Shown: positions 23,470-32,662, numbered from the stretch's first letter. The stretch: 46,041 nucleotides of DNA from Methylobacterium marchantiae (GCF_022179405.1 NZ_BPQT01000049.1:1-46041), one strand, 5' to 3'. A program made the numbers and translations. Notes: generated by a model from the sequence alone, not told the origin.

Positions 23470-23629
23470 GAGGGGCTCGTCGGATCGATCCAGAAGGGCG
23501 AGTCCGACATATCAGGTTTTGTTCGATGTATGGGACGACGATACAAGTCTCGGCGCGAAGTCTTCGCGGCCTGCGTCATTCAGGCCGCACTGACGGCGAT
23601 GTTGGCGTCAGGATGCGCCGAATGCTTGG

Positions 23630-23839
23630 CTATTCCGCAGTCTCATCGACACCGCGCCTCTCGTCGATCAGTGCAGCCAGGCGCAGCAGGTCGGCGGGAG
23701 CCGCCGGATCGATCACCTGGCCGTAGAACGCGCGAAGGTCTTCGCCGACGCTCTGCATCAGACGCGACTGAGGGAAGATCGTGTACGATTGGCCCGAACG
23801 ATTGATATTAGCCATGTTGAAGTTGGCGGCGGTGTTCAT
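23630..23839 (-). CDS. NepR-like small protein (candidate anti-sigma factor)
   Basis: A 69-residue protein. The segment GEDLRAFYGQVIDPAAPADL followed by LRLAALIDE (about residues 30-58) matches the pattern of NepR, the anti-sigma factor of the alphaproteobacterial general stress response (GxxLRAxYxxVV...PxxxLxLLxxLD). NepR binds sigma EcfG and is released by phosphorylated PhyR. Here the neighbour on the same strand, 114 bp upstream, is a single-domain receiver, not PhyR, so the match is suggestive only. A diverged or paralogous NepR is my best reading; a random similarity in a small protein cannot be excluded. Confidence 0.5.
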   Translation of the reverse strand: MNTAANFNMANINRSGQSYTIFPQSRLMQSVGEDLRAFYGQVIDPAAPADLLRLAALIDERRGVDETAE

Positions 23840-23953
23840 CGGATACTCGTCGGATCGTGACTGGTCAGTTGACGATTGACCTGACCAACGGCTGGACCCG
23901 ACGAAGTTTCCATTTAATCCATGATAATTTGACGATGCGAGCAAAGTTCCGTG

Positions 23954-24388
23954 TCAGGGCGGGCTGCCGCCGATCACGTCGATGCCCGGGCCCTGTTCCG
24001 GGGTACGGCCCGCCGCCTCCTCGACCCAGGCCAGAATGTCCGACGCTCGCCACGGCTTCGGGATGAAGGTCGCCGAGACCCTCAGATCGCTCGGCTGGTC
24101 TCCCGCATCGCCCGACGTCAGCAGCACGCGCACGCGGGGCCAGGTCACTCCGATGATCCGGGCCAGCTCGAAGCCGCCGATGGGGCCGGGTGTGCGCACG
24201 TCGGAGAAGACGACGCTGACCGCGCCCTCCTTCTCGTTCAGGATCGCGAGGGCACGCTCGGCGGTCTCCGCCTCGATGACGCTGAACCCCGTCTCTTCCA
24301 GCAAAGCGGCCGCGAGGAAGCGCTCATCGGGTTCGTCCTCGACGACGAGGATCACCGGTTTCTCGCCCGATGGATTCGCAGCACTCAT
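23954..24388 (-). CDS. Single-domain response regulator (receiver only)
   Basis: A 144-residue CheY-like receiver with the usual residues: acidic pair Glu17/Asp18 in VVEDEPDE, phospho-acceptor Asp63 in VVFSDVRTPG, Thr/Ser91-92 (LLTSGDAG) and Lys111 in FIPKPW. It has no DNA-binding or output domain; the last 25 residues are a short tail. The ATG at 24388 was chosen at the start of the domain; a GTG further upstream (24457) is possible. No sensor kinase is nearby, and the same-strand gene downstream encodes a NepR-like protein. Confidence 0.88.
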   Translation of the reverse strand: MSAANPSGEKPVILVVEDEPDERFLAAALLEETGFSVIEAETAERALAILNEKEGAVSVVFSDVRTPGPIGGFELARIIGVTWPRVRVLLTSGDAGDQPSDLRVSATFIPKPWRASDILAWVEEAAGRTPEQGPGIDVIGGSPP

Positions 24389-24625
24389 GGGTCCGGAACG
24401 CTCTTCAGGCCTGACGGCCGTATCGGCCGTCACCTCAGCAACGCTATGTAGTCCCACCCGTCAATGTGTCGATCCGGCGCTCGGACGACTAGTTCCGCGA
24501 TGCATCACTCCGAAAAACAACGACCATCGCGGCCGTTTCTCCATTCTAGCAGAGGGAACGCCCCCGCGGGAGGCGTCGGATAGCACCGCTCTGCAGCTTT
24601 AAAGGCCAGTGGAGCGGCGTACGAT

Positions 24626-25525
24626 TTAGCCGACCCCGTGGCTTTTGAGGAACGCCAGGGCGCGGGTCCATCCCTGTTCCGCGCTGTCCCTGCGGTAGCT
24701 CGGCCGGTAATCGGCGTGGAACCCGTGCGGCGCCTCGGGAAAGACCACGAGTTCGACGCTCCGCCCGGCGGCGTTCGCCTTGTCGCGAGCCTCTTCGACG
24801 CTGGAGACGGGAATTCCGGTATCGGCTCCGCCGTAGAGCGCCAGAAGCGGGGCGTTGAGATCGGCCGCGACGTCGCCCGCCGTCTTCGGCTGCAGGTCGG
24901 TGCGGTCGCCGCCGAGGGGGCCGTACCACGCCACCGCCGCCTTCAGGTCCCGTCTGTGCGCCGCATAGAGCCAGGCGCCGCGTCCGCCGCGGCACCACCC
25001 CATCGTGCCGATCCGCTTCGGGTCGGCCTTCGAATCGGCGACGGCCCATGAGGCCGCGGCGTCGAGATCGCCGATCCACTGCGCATCCGGTGTCTTCAGG
25101 ATGACGTCGCGGACGATCGCCTTCACATCCGTCATCGTCGAAAGATCGCCCTGGCGGGCGTAGAGTTCGGGTGCGACCGCGCAATAGCCGGCCTTGGCGA
25201 GGCGGCGGCAGACGTCCTTGATGTATTCATGAACCCCGAAGATCTCTTCGATGACGAGGATCAGCGGAAACGGCCCCGCTCCTTCCGGCATCGCCCGATA
25301 GCCCGGCATCGGCCCATCGGCTGCCGGGATCTTGACCTCTCCGGCGACGAGGCCGTCCGAATCGGTCGTGACCACCTGAGCCTGCGCATGCGCCTCTGCC
25401 AGGGTGAAACCGGCGATGAGGCTCGTCATGACGAATCCGCGGCGCGAAAAGGGCGAGACGACGAGTCCGTCGAGTCCGCCCAGACCCGCCTTCGGACGGT
25501 TCTTGTCTGTCTCGTGATCGTCCAT
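24626..25525 (-). CDS. Dienelactone hydrolase family protein, Tat-exported
   Basis: A 299-residue alpha/beta hydrolase with a cysteine nucleophile: GWCRGG with Cys178, a conserved Glu in IEEIFGVHEY and candidate Asp/His in GGADTGIP and APHGFHADY. This is the dienelactone hydrolase pattern; many such proteins hydrolyse lactones or esters of unknown identity. Residues 26-31 (FSRRGF) precede a hydrophobic stretch (VMTSLIAGFTLAEAHAQA), a twin-arginine-like signal. The ATG is 7 bp after a GGGAGG ribosome-binding site. Substrate not known. Confidence 0.87.
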   Translation of the reverse strand: MDDHETDKNRPKAGLGGLDGLVVSPFSRRGFVMTSLIAGFTLAEAHAQAQVVTTDSDGLVAGEVKIPAADGPMPGYRAMPEGAGPFPLILVIEEIFGVHEYIKDVCRRLAKAGYCAVAPELYARQGDLSTMTDVKAIVRDVILKTPDAQWIGDLDAAASWAVADSKADPKRIGTMGWCRGGRGAWLYAAHRRDLKAAVAWYGPLGGDRTDLQPKTAGDVAADLNAPLLALYGGADTGIPVSSVEEARDKANAAGRSVELVVFPEAPHGFHADYRPSYRRDSAEQGWTRALAFLKSHGVG

Positions 25526-25594
25526 GCGATGGCCTCCCGGTCGACGCCGCTCACGGCATGCCCGAAAACTAGGGCATCATGACCGGAGGTCACG

Positions 25595-26074
25595 TCAGGA
25601 CAGAGCCGAGCGCGCGGTTTCCGTCTCCTCCATCCATCCGGCTCCGCCGCGATGGGAGATCGATCGCATGTCCGAGACCGATCGCATGTCCGAGGCGGCA
25701 GGACGCCTCCGGGGGATGGATTTCGGGCGCACCAGTTCCGAGAGCTTCGTGAAGCCGTCGCTGCCGGCAACACCGCCCTGCCCCATCCTCAGGCCGAAGC
25801 CGGCGATGAAGGACCGCGCGAGTGCCTCGTCGCGATCCATACCGAACAGATCGATGGCCATGAGGAACGCTTCGCGGAAGAGACGCGGCGAGCACCAACT
25901 CTTCTCGGCGAGATGAAGCGGCCATTCCCACAACTCGTCCACGGACCGCCGTCCCAGGCTGTCGCGAGCGACGAAATATCCAGTCTCGCGATGCTCGAGC
26001 CCGTCCTCGATCACGTGCCAGTCCGCGTTCTCGAACAGGACCATGTCATCGCATGAAGGCTGGACGTCGATCAT
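25595..26074 (-). CDS. Conserved-looking hypothetical protein with a repetitive tail
   Basis: A 159-residue soluble protein with an acidic, Trp-rich N-terminal half (MVLFENADWHVIEDGLEH, ELWEWPLHLAEKSW) and a Gly-rich segment (AGFGLRMGQGGVAG). The C-terminus holds two 18-bp repeats giving SDMRSV-SDMRSI. An AGGGG site lies 6 bp upstream of the ATG. I do not recognise a family and see no catalytic motif or membrane segment. It is transcribed away from the DUF192 gene group only by position, not by strand. Confidence 0.6.
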   Translation of the reverse strand: MIDVQPSCDDMVLFENADWHVIEDGLEHRETGYFVARDSLGRRSVDELWEWPLHLAEKSWCSPRLFREAFLMAIDLFGMDRDEALARSFIAGFGLRMGQGGVAGSDGFTKLSELVRPKSIPRRRPAASDMRSVSDMRSISHRGGAGWMEETETARSALS

Positions 26075-26227
26075 CGCGTTCCCCTGCCATATCCGACGAG
26101 CTCACCGATTTCGGCTCGCCCGCTCTGGAACAATAAGGGAACATTGGTTCGAAACGAGACAGGCGTCAAGATGTTTGTTCACGCTGCGTTCGCAGGTGCC
26201 GGGATCGGACATCTCGGACCGATCCGG

Positions 26228-26713
26228 TCAGCGCGATCCAAACATCGCGTGCTCGACCCGGTCTCCCGCCTTGATGCCGAGCCGCGCGGTCGTCCCGGCA
26301 TTGAGTTCCAGCACCGCGAGCACCGGCTCGCCCGACGGGATGACCTTCGTGGACAGGGGCTCGGTATTGGCCGCGACGCGGGCGATGCTGCCATCCGGAC
26401 GGATGAAGAGCATGTCGAGCGGCAGATAGGTGTTCTTCATCCACATCGCCACGCGCTCGACTTTCTGGAAGTCGAACAGCATGCCGTGTTCCGGCGCCAT
26501 CGAGCGTCGGAACATCAGGCCGCGCGAGCGGGATTCGTCGTCGCGCATCACCTCCACGGAGAAGCTGTGCCGGCCGCCTTTGCCGGTGATCTCCAGCGGC
26601 TCGACCTTCGCGGCGTCCTGGGCCAGGGCCCCGCCGAACCCTGTGACGACGAAAAGGAGGATGAGGAGCGCGTGGAGGGCTGCGCCGGGACGAGCGTCGC
26701 GGATCGATGTCAC
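26228..26713 (-). CDS. DUF192-family exported protein
   Basis: A 161-residue protein with a signal peptide (AALHALLILLFVVTGFGGALA, cleavage near residue 32) and the DUF192 core: SRGLMFRRSMAPEHGMLFDF, MWMKNTYLPLDMLFI and the closing ELNAGTTARLGIKAGD. The family has no firm function; the fold is small and beta-rich, and members are periplasmic. It lies 12 bp downstream of the cold-shock gene on the same strand and may share its transcript. Length and motifs are normal for the family. Confidence 0.9.
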   Translation of the reverse strand: MTSIRDARPGAALHALLILLFVVTGFGGALAQDAAKVEPLEITGKGGRHSFSVEVMRDDESRSRGLMFRRSMAPEHGMLFDFQKVERVAMWMKNTYLPLDMLFIRPDGSIARVAANTEPLSTKVIPSGEPVLAVLELNAGTTARLGIKAGDRVEHAMFGSR

Positions 26714-26725
26714 TTGGTCATTCCG

Positions 26726-27343
26726 TCAGTGGGAGGCAGGCAGCGCGCCGTCCAAGAGCCGGACCTCGGCCGCCATCTTGCCCTTCGAGCCGTCGCCATA
26801 CCGGACGAGAACGGTCTCGCCGGGTTTCAGTTCGGCGATCCCGTAGCGGCGAAGCGTCTCCATATGGACGAAGATGTCCGGCGAGCCATCACCACGGCTG
26901 AGGAAGCCGAACCCGCGCAGGCGGTTGAACCATTTCACCACCGCCGTCTCGAGGCCGCTTGTCGCGGTCACGCTCACATGGGTGCGGGGCAGAGGCAGTT
27001 CGGACGGGTGGGTCGCCGTCGACTGGTCGAGGGAGATCACGCGGAAGGCCTGCCATCCGCGCGGCCTCTCGGTGGCCTCCACCACGATCCGCGCGCCCTC
27101 GCTCGCCGCCTGATGTCCGTCACGGCGAAGGCAGGTGATGTGGACGAGCACATCGGCCGAGCCGTCGTCGGGTACGATGAAGCCGAAGCCCTTCGAGACG
27201 TCGAACCATTTGATGCGCCCGGACACCTCGACGAGGTCGAGGGGGCGCTGCACGTCGCCGTCGACGAGATCGGTGCCACGTGCGCTGGCGGCCTCTCCCA
27301 TCGCGTGAAGGCCGTGCTGGCCTGGTCCGAAATCGTCCGACAT
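26726..27343 (-). CDS. Two-domain cold-shock protein
   Basis: A 205-residue protein with two cold-shock domains, which bind single-stranded RNA/DNA. Domain 1 (about residues 41-105) shows [19 protein letters not shown] and VLVHI; domain 2 (about 130-200) shows [19 protein letters not shown] and IFVHM. RNP-1 and RNP-2 motifs are intact in both. The N-terminal 40 residues are Gly/Asp-rich and likely flexible. Two-CSD proteins are typical of Hyphomicrobiales. The ATG at 27343 was preferred to upstream in-frame starts at 27382; neither has a strong ribosome-binding site. Confidence 0.88.
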   Translation of the reverse strand: MSDDFGPGQHGLHAMGEAASARGTDLVDGDVQRPLDLVEVSGRIKWFDVSKGFGFIVPDDGSADVLVHITCLRRDGHQAASEGARIVVEATERPRGWQAFRVISLDQSTATHPSELPLPRTHVSVTATSGLETAVVKWFNRLRGFGFLSRGDGSPDIFVHMETLRRYGIAELKPGETVLVRYGDGSKGKMAAEVRLLDGALPASH

Positions 27344-27781
27344 GTAAGCAACCCACACCGAATCACGCGTCGCGATCCGCACGAGAGATTAACAAAGTCA
27401 TGACTCGGCGGAAGCCCGTTTGACCATCATCGACGCCGGGGATTGATACATTCTTCAGCATATCGGCCCTAGCGCCACAAATCGCCGGCCGCTGCTGCAG
27501 AGGCTCCACGAGGATTTCGCTCGCTGGACGGATCCATCACAGACTGTGCTGGACGCAGGCTTCGGATGCCGATCAACTCCTCGTCACGATCGGGAGAGGC
27601 GCCACGTCTTCGCGGCGTCCGGTCGAACGCGTGCTCCCGCGACGGTTCCGCCCTTGCGCCGACCGCGCCACCGGCGATAGCCAACGCCCATGACACAGAT
27701 TTTCCGTCCCGATCCCGGGGCCTTTCCCTGCGCGCTCCCGCGGAGTCCGACCGAACGGCGCCGGCAGGAAAGCCCGGCCGC
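27344..27781. other. 438-bp intergenic region between divergent genes
   Basis: No convincing gene is seen. One plus-strand frame runs in from 27566 to the DUF1624 gene, but its first 72 codons are Ser/Arg/Pro-rich and lack a ribosome-binding site. The region should contain the divergent promoters of the cold-shock gene and the DUF1624 gene, and may hold a 5' leader for the cold-shock mRNA, but I see no clear motif. Confidence 0.4.
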
Positions 27782-28822
27782 ATGAGGCCGTCGATGTCGA
27801 ACCCCGTCTCCGATGCCGAGATGGGGCGGACCGTTGCGCCTTCCGGCGAAACGCGGCGGCGTTTCGGCATCCTCGACGTCGCGCGCGGCATCGCCCTCCT
27901 GGCGATGGCCGCCTATCACACCACCTGGGATCTCGGGTATCTGGCGCTCACGCCGGAGAACTACGCCCTGACGCCTCCGGGCAAGGTCGCGGCCCATCTC
28001 ATCGCAGGCACGTTCCTGGTGCTCGTCGGCATCGGCCTCGTGCTGATGAACCGGGATGGGCTCAGGCCACGGGCGTTTCTGCTGCGCCTCGCGCGGATCG
28101 GCGTCGCCGCCCTCCTCATCACGGCGGCGACGCGCTACGCCTTTCCGGACAGCTACATCTTCTTCGGCATCCTGCATTGCATCGCCGTGTCGAGCGTGCT
28201 CGCCGTGCCGTTCCTGCGGGTGTCGCCGGTGGCGGCGGTCGTGGTCGGCATCGTCGTCCTCGCTGCGCCTGCGGTGATGGCGAACCCGGATTATCACCTC
28301 GCCGTCTTCGACGATCCGATCCTGAGCTTTCTCGGGCTCGGCGCGATACCGCCCCGCACGAATGATTACGTGCCGCTGTTTCCCTGGTTCGGCCTGGTCC
28401 TGGCGGGGGTGGCGATGGCCCGGCTGGGACTGCCGGCCTTCCTGCGCACGGCGCTGCCTGATTGGCGGACGCGCTCGCTCGCCTCGCGAGGGCTGGCCCT
28501 GGCGGGACGCCACAGCCTCGCGGTCTACCTCGTCCACCAGCCGCTGCTCCTCGCCCTGCTGACGGGCGTGGTCGCGGTCACCGGCCCGCATCCGAAGGCC
28601 GGTCTCGTCGCGTTCCGCCAGGACTACCGCACGCAATGCGAGGCGACCGGTGGCACAGCGCAGGCGTGCCGGGTGGCCGCCCGCTGCGTCGGCGATGCGC
28701 TCCGAAGGGAGAATTTGTGGGCGGTCACGGGGCGAGGCTTCACGGTGGAAGAGCGGGCGAAAGCCCAGGCCCTGTCCCAGGCCTGCTACGACGCGGCCGA
28801 TGGATCGCCGGCGTCGCCGTGA
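27782..28822 (+). CDS. DUF1624 membrane protein (heparan-alpha-glucosaminide acetyltransferase-like)
   Basis: A 346-residue integral membrane protein with the DUF1624/HGSNAT-catalytic-type pattern: RRRFGILDVARGIALLAMAAYHTTWDL near residues 24-50 with the membrane-embedded His, and about eight helices to residue 265. HSLAVYLVHQPLLLALL is the other family motif. After the last helix an 80-residue soluble tail with paired cysteines (RTQCEATG, ACRVAARCVG, QACYD) follows. By family it may transfer acetyl groups to a cell-surface sugar, but the function is not known. AGGAAAG lies 9 bp upstream of the ATG. Confidence 0.82.
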   Translation: MRPSMSNPVSDAEMGRTVAPSGETRRRFGILDVARGIALLAMAAYHTTWDLGYLALTPENYALTPPGKVAAHLIAGTFLVLVGIGLVLMNRDGLRPRAFLLRLARIGVAALLITAATRYAFPDSYIFFGILHCIAVSSVLAVPFLRVSPVAAVVVGIVVLAAPAVMANPDYHLAVFDDPILSFLGLGAIPPRTNDYVPLFPWFGLVLAGVAMARLGLPAFLRTALPDWRTRSLASRGLALAGRHSLAVYLVHQPLLLALLTGVVAVTGPHPKAGLVAFRQDYRTQCEATGGTAQACRVAARCVGDALRRENLWAVTGRGFTVEERAKAQALSQACYDAADGSPASP

Positions 28823-28839
28823 TCGGCATCTTCGAAGAA

Positions 28840-28871
28840 CGGCATCCGCCTCACCAGCGAGGCGGATGCCG
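28840..28871. terminator. Hairpin terminator between DUF1624 gene and efp
   Basis: A perfect 13-bp stem (CGGCATCCGCCTC and its complement) with a 6-base loop ACCAGC, lying between two convergent genes. It has no clear U-tract, so termination may be weak or Rho-assisted. Confidence 0.6.
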
Positions 28872-28886
28872 CGTGTCGTCGATGCA

Positions 28887-29453
28887 TCAATCCTTGGCGC
28901 GTTCCACGTAGGAACCGTCTTCGGTCATGATGACGACGCGGGTGCCCACCGCCACGTGCGGCGGCACGGCGGTACGCACGCCGTTGGAGAGGATCGCCGG
29001 CTTGTAAGAAGAAGACGCCGTCTGGCCCTTCATCGCCGGCTCGGTCTCGGTGATCTCGAGGGTGACGCGCTGCGGCAACTCGACCGTGAGCGGCACCTCG
29101 TTATGCGAGGCCAGCATCACCTTCATGCCCTCCTGCAGGTAGGGCGCGGCGTTGCCGACGACGTCCTTGGGCACTGCGACCTGCTCGTAGGTCTCGGGAT
29201 TCATGAAGTGGTAGCCTTCGCCGTCCTCGTACAGGAAGGTGTGCTCGCGATCCTCGACGAAGGCACGCTCCACCGACTCGGTGGTGCGGTAGCGCTCGGA
29301 CACCTTCACACCGTCGGTGATGCGGCGCATGTCGAGCTGCGTCACGGGGGTGCCCTTGCCGGGGTGGATGTTCTCCACCGTCAGGATGACGTAGAGCTTG
29401 CCGTCCTTGTCGACGACGTTGCCCTTGCGGAGCGTAGAGGCGATTACCTTCAC
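28887..29453 (-). CDS. efp: Translation elongation factor P
   Basis: A 188-residue, three-domain EF-P, which relieves ribosome stalling at polyproline. The loop that receives beta-lysine is HPGKGTP, with Lys33 at its tip, and the C-terminal OB domains run through [25 protein letters not shown] to the end. The GTG at 29453 gives the standard length; an extension upstream would be unusual for this family. The gene diverges from epmA, across a 160-bp gap, and epmB follows epmA, so substrate and modifying enzymes are together. This is the lysine-type (EpmA/EpmB), not rhamnose-type, modification. Confidence 0.96.
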   Translation of the reverse strand: MKVIASTLRKGNVVDKDGKLYVILTVENIHPGKGTPVTQLDMRRITDGVKVSERYRTTESVERAFVEDREHTFLYEDGEGYHFMNPETYEQVAVPKDVVGNAAPYLQEGMKVMLASHNEVPLTVELPQRVTLEITETEPAMKGQTASSSYKPAILSNGVRTAVPPHVAVGTRVVIMTEDGSYVERAKD

Positions 29454-29613
29454 GGGGTCAGATCCTGTTCGAGACAATATATGGAACGCCCCGGCGTGGA
29501 TTCTGCCCACGGGAGCGACATCTGTGCTCCGCCACTATCCTATCCGGCGTCGCGTTGCCAGCAGCACGGCGGCCTCGGCCGCATTTGGCGAGCCGGCTGC
29601 GGGACGGTCGGTC

Positions 29614-30687
29614 GTGAGCGCGTCCGCCTCGCCGTGGTGGTCGCCGCATCGCCATGCCGACCGCCGCCCGGCCCTGCTTACACGGAACCGCATCGTCGCC
29701 GCGTTGCGAGGACATTTCGCGGAGCAGGATTTCGTCGAGGTGGAGGCCGCCGCCCTCCAGGTCTCGCCGGGCAACGAGGCGCATCTCTCCGCGTTCGCCA
29801 CCTTGGCCATCGGCCATGACGGCGCGGAATCCCCGCTTTATCTTCACACCTCGCCCGAATTCGCCTGCAAGAAGCTGCTGGCGGCCGGCGAGACGCGGCT
29901 GTTCAGCCTCGCAAGGGTGTTCCGCAACCGCGAGCGCGGCCCCCTGCACCACCCGGAATTCAGCATGCTCGAATGGTACCGGGCCGGCGAGGATTACGAG
30001 GTGCTGATGCGCGACTGCGCCGACATCCTCGCTCTGGCCGCCGACGAGGCCAAGGTCCGCTCCTTTCGCTTTCGCGGACGTGAATCCGACCCCTTCGCTC
30101 CCTTCGAGCGTCTAACCCTCGCCGAGGCGTTCGAACGCCATGCCGGGATCGACCTCCTGGCGACGATCGGGCTCGATGGCTCGACGGACCGGGACGCGCT
30201 GGCCGCCGGAGTCGCGGCCTGCGGCCTGCGGGTGGCGCCGGACGATCGCTGGGCCGACCTGTTCAGCCGCGTTCTCGTCGCCCTCATCGAGCCGAGGCTG
30301 GGCGACGGGCGGCCGACCCTCCTCTGCGAATATCCGGTGAGCGAGGCGGCCCTCGCTCGCCCCAGCGCCCGCGATCCCCGAGTCGCGGAACGGTTCGAGC
30401 TCTATGCCTGCGGCGTCGAACTCGCCAATGCCTTCGGCGAGCTCACCGATCCGCACGAGCAGCGCCGCCGGTTCGAGGCGGAGATGGCGGAGAAGGCGCG
30501 CATCTACGGCGAAACCTACCCGATCGACGAGGATTTCCTTGCGGCTCTCGCCATCATGCCGGAGGCGAGCGGCATCGCGCTCGGCCTCGACCGGCTGGTC
30601 ATGCTCGCCGTCGGCGCGCCGCGCATCGACGACGTGATCTGGACTCCCGTGGCGGAGACCCCGGCGGCGAAGGGGGGCAACGCGTGA
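29614..30687 (+). CDS. epmA: EF-P (R)-beta-lysine ligase EpmA
   Basis: A 357-residue paralogue of the catalytic core of class II lysyl-tRNA synthetase that lacks the anticodon-binding domain and attaches (R)-beta-lysine to EF-P. Class II motif 2 is visible as FSLARVFRNRERGPLHHPEFSMLEWYRA, and motif 3 as SGIALGLDRLVMLAVG. The start is placed at a GTG beginning SASASPWWSPHRHADRRP, the typical EpmA beginning; GGGACGG lies upstream. It overlaps epmB by 4 bp. Also known as poxA/genX. Confidence 0.93.
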   Translation: MSASASPWWSPHRHADRRPALLTRNRIVAALRGHFAEQDFVEVEAAALQVSPGNEAHLSAFATLAIGHDGAESPLYLHTSPEFACKKLLAAGETRLFSLARVFRNRERGPLHHPEFSMLEWYRAGEDYEVLMRDCADILALAADEAKVRSFRFRGRESDPFAPFERLTLAEAFERHAGIDLLATIGLDGSTDRDALAAGVAACGLRVAPDDRWADLFSRVLVALIEPRLGDGRPTLLCEYPVSEAALARPSARDPRVAERFELYACGVELANAFGELTDPHEQRRRFEAEMAEKARIYGETYPIDEDFLAALAIMPEASGIALGLDRLVMLAVGAPRIDDVIWTPVAETPAAKGGNA

Positions 30688-31751
30688 ACCGACCCCTGCC
30701 CCGCTCCCTCCGAAGCCCCTCGCAGCTCGCCGAGGCCGGGCTCGTCCCGGCGGCCGACCTTTCGGTCCTGCAGGCGGTGGCGGCGCGCTACGCGGTGTCG
30801 GTGACGCCGGACATGGCCGAACTGATCGATCCCTCCGATCCCGAAGACCCCATCGCCCGTCAGTTCGTGCCCCGCGCGGAGGAACTGGCGACGCGTCCGG
30901 AGGAGGATTCCGATCCGATCGGCGATGCCGCGCATTCACCGATGCCCGGTCTCGTCCATCGCTATCCGGACCGAGTGCTGCTGAAGCCGCTCCATGTCTG
31001 TCCCGTCTATTGCCGCTTCTGCTTCCGCCGCGAGATGGTGGGCCCGGACGGGCTCGGCACCCTGAGCGAGGCCGAACTCGCCGCCGCCCTCGCCTACATC
31101 GCCGCCCGGCCGGAGATCTGGGAGGTGATCCTCACCGGCGGCGACCCGTTCGCGCTCTCGGCCCGCAGACTCGGGCAGATCGCCGAGGCGCTCGGCGCCA
31201 TCCCGCACGTCAAGGTCCTGCGCGTCCATACCCGCGTGCCGGTGGTGGAACCGGCCCGCATCGATGCGGATCTGGTGGCTGCACTGAAGCGCTTCGGAGG
31301 GGCGGTCTACGTCGCCCTCCATGCCAACCATCCGCGCGAGTTCACGCCGCCCGCCCGGGCCGCCATCGCCCGGCTCGTCGATGCGGGCATCCCGATGGTG
31401 AGCCAGTCCGTCCTGCTCGCCGGGATCAACGACGACCCGGACACGCTGTCCCGCCTGATGCGGAACTTCGTCGAGAACCGGGTCAAGCCCTACTACCTCC
31501 ATCACGGCGATCTCGCGCCGGGCACCGGCCATCTGCGCACCGGCCTGTCGGCGGGGCGGGACATCATGGGACATCTGCGCGGGCGGCTCTCCGGACTCGC
31601 CCAGCCGCTCTACGTGCTGGATATTCCCGGCGGTCACGGCAAGGTGCCGGTCGGGCCTTCCTATGTCGGTGCGGACGAAGCCGGTTGGCGGGTCACCGAT
31701 CCGCAGGGTCGGGAGCATTCCTACCCGCCGGATGCGGAGAAGCCGGGCTGA
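30684..31751 (+). CDS. epmB: EF-P lysine 2,3-aminomutase EpmB
   Basis: A 355-residue radical SAM enzyme of the lysine 2,3-aminomutase family that makes (R)-beta-lysine for EpmA. The radical SAM motif CX3CX2C is CPVYCRFC (Cys106, Cys110, Cys113), and the PLP lysine region lies near GHGKVPVGPSY. Further motifs are ILTGGDPF and LRVHTRVPVVEPARI. The GTG start overlaps the epmA stop, indicating coupled expression. Length is normal. Formerly called yjeK. Confidence 0.94.
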   Translation: MNRPLPRSLRSPSQLAEAGLVPAADLSVLQAVAARYAVSVTPDMAELIDPSDPEDPIARQFVPRAEELATRPEEDSDPIGDAAHSPMPGLVHRYPDRVLLKPLHVCPVYCRFCFRREMVGPDGLGTLSEAELAAALAYIAARPEIWEVILTGGDPFALSARRLGQIAEALGAIPHVKVLRVHTRVPVVEPARIDADLVAALKRFGGAVYVALHANHPREFTPPARAAIARLVDAGIPMVSQSVLLAGINDDPDTLSRLMRNFVENRVKPYYLHHGDLAPGTGHLRTGLSAGRDIMGHLRGRLSGLAQPLYVLDIPGGHGKVPVGPSYVGADEAGWRVTDPQGREHSYPPDAEKPG

Positions 31752-31806
31752 GCCCGCACCCCGCCCGATGGGTCGTTCGGCAGAGACGAGGCTTCAGGGT
31801 CCAGAC

Positions 31807-32619
31807 ATGTTCTTTCCGCTCTCGAAGCTGATCTATTTCGTGATCACGCCCTCGAACTTCTTCATTCTGCTGGGCCTCGCCGGCTGCATCCTGATCTTCG
31901 GAGGATGGACGCCGCGTTTCGGCCGCGGGCTGGTCCTGCTCGGCTTCGCCGGATTGTTCCTCGGCGGGCTCCTGCCCCTGGCCGCCTGGATCGCCCTGCC
32001 CCTCGAGAATCGGTTTCCGCGGTTCGCGGACGACGGCGCGCCGATCAAGGGCATCATCGTCCTCGGCGGCGCGGTCGAGACCCAGACGACGCTCGCTCGC
32101 GGACAACTCTCGGTCAACGATGCGGGCGAGCGCCCGATCGCCTTCGCCGATCTGGCCCGCCGCTACCCGCAAGCGCGGCTCCTGTTTTCCGGCGGCAGCG
32201 GGCTGCTCGGCACCGACGGGACATCGGAAGCGGAAGTCGTCAGCCGTTTCGCGGACACGCTCGGATTGCCGCGTACCCGGCTGATCCTCGAGGACCGCTC
32301 GCGCAACACCCACGAGAATGCGCGCTTCTCGGCCCAACTGGTGAAGCCGGTGGCCGGCGAGCGCTGGCTCCTCGTCACCTCGGCCTGGCACATGCCGCGC
32401 GCCATGGGCTGCTTCCGCCAGGCCGGGTTCGACGTGACGGCCTATCCCGTCGATTACCGCACCGCCGGTTGGCGCGACGCGTGGAAATTGAAGACCTTCG
32501 CGTCCGACGGGCTGCTGGTCCTCGATCTGGTGGTCAAGGAATGGATCGGGCTGATCGCCTACCGGCTGTCCGGCTACACGGACGCGCTGTTGCCGGCGCC
32601 TCGTCCGAACTCCGATTGA
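31807..32619 (+). CDS. YdcF-family (DUF218) membrane protein
   Basis: A 270-residue protein of the SanA/ElyC/YdcF family. Two N-terminal helices (about residues 8-30 and 38-62) anchor it, and the DUF218 domain follows in the periplasm: GIIVLGGAVE, LLFSGGSGLLG, EDRSRNTHENARFS and VTSAWHMPRAMGCFRQAG, all typical of the family. Members act in envelope integrity or peptidoglycan precursor handling. A CAGGG site lies about 8 bp before the ATG. It follows epmB by 55 bp and may be on the same transcript. Confidence 0.88.
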   Translation: MFFPLSKLIYFVITPSNFFILLGLAGCILIFGGWTPRFGRGLVLLGFAGLFLGGLLPLAAWIALPLENRFPRFADDGAPIKGIIVLGGAVETQTTLARGQLSVNDAGERPIAFADLARRYPQARLLFSGGSGLLGTDGTSEAEVVSRFADTLGLPRTRLILEDRSRNTHENARFSAQLVKPVAGERWLLVTSAWHMPRAMGCFRQAGFDVTAYPVDYRTAGWRDAWKLKTFASDGLLVLDLVVKEWIGLIAYRLSGYTDALLPAPRPNSD

Positions 32620-32662
32620 TCCTCGACGGCCGGGGAGAGACCGGATCGGTAAAGGGGCCGGA

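Noticed and set aside
27566-27781. Longer N-terminus for the DUF1624 protein
   Set aside because: The extra 72 residues are Ser/Arg/Pro-rich and not family-like; a good AGGAAAG site precedes the ATG at 27782.
29614-30687. Reading epmA as a lysyl-tRNA synthetase
   Set aside because: It is about 150 residues shorter than LysS and lacks the anticodon-binding domain; its coupling to epmB and divergence from efp decide for EpmA.
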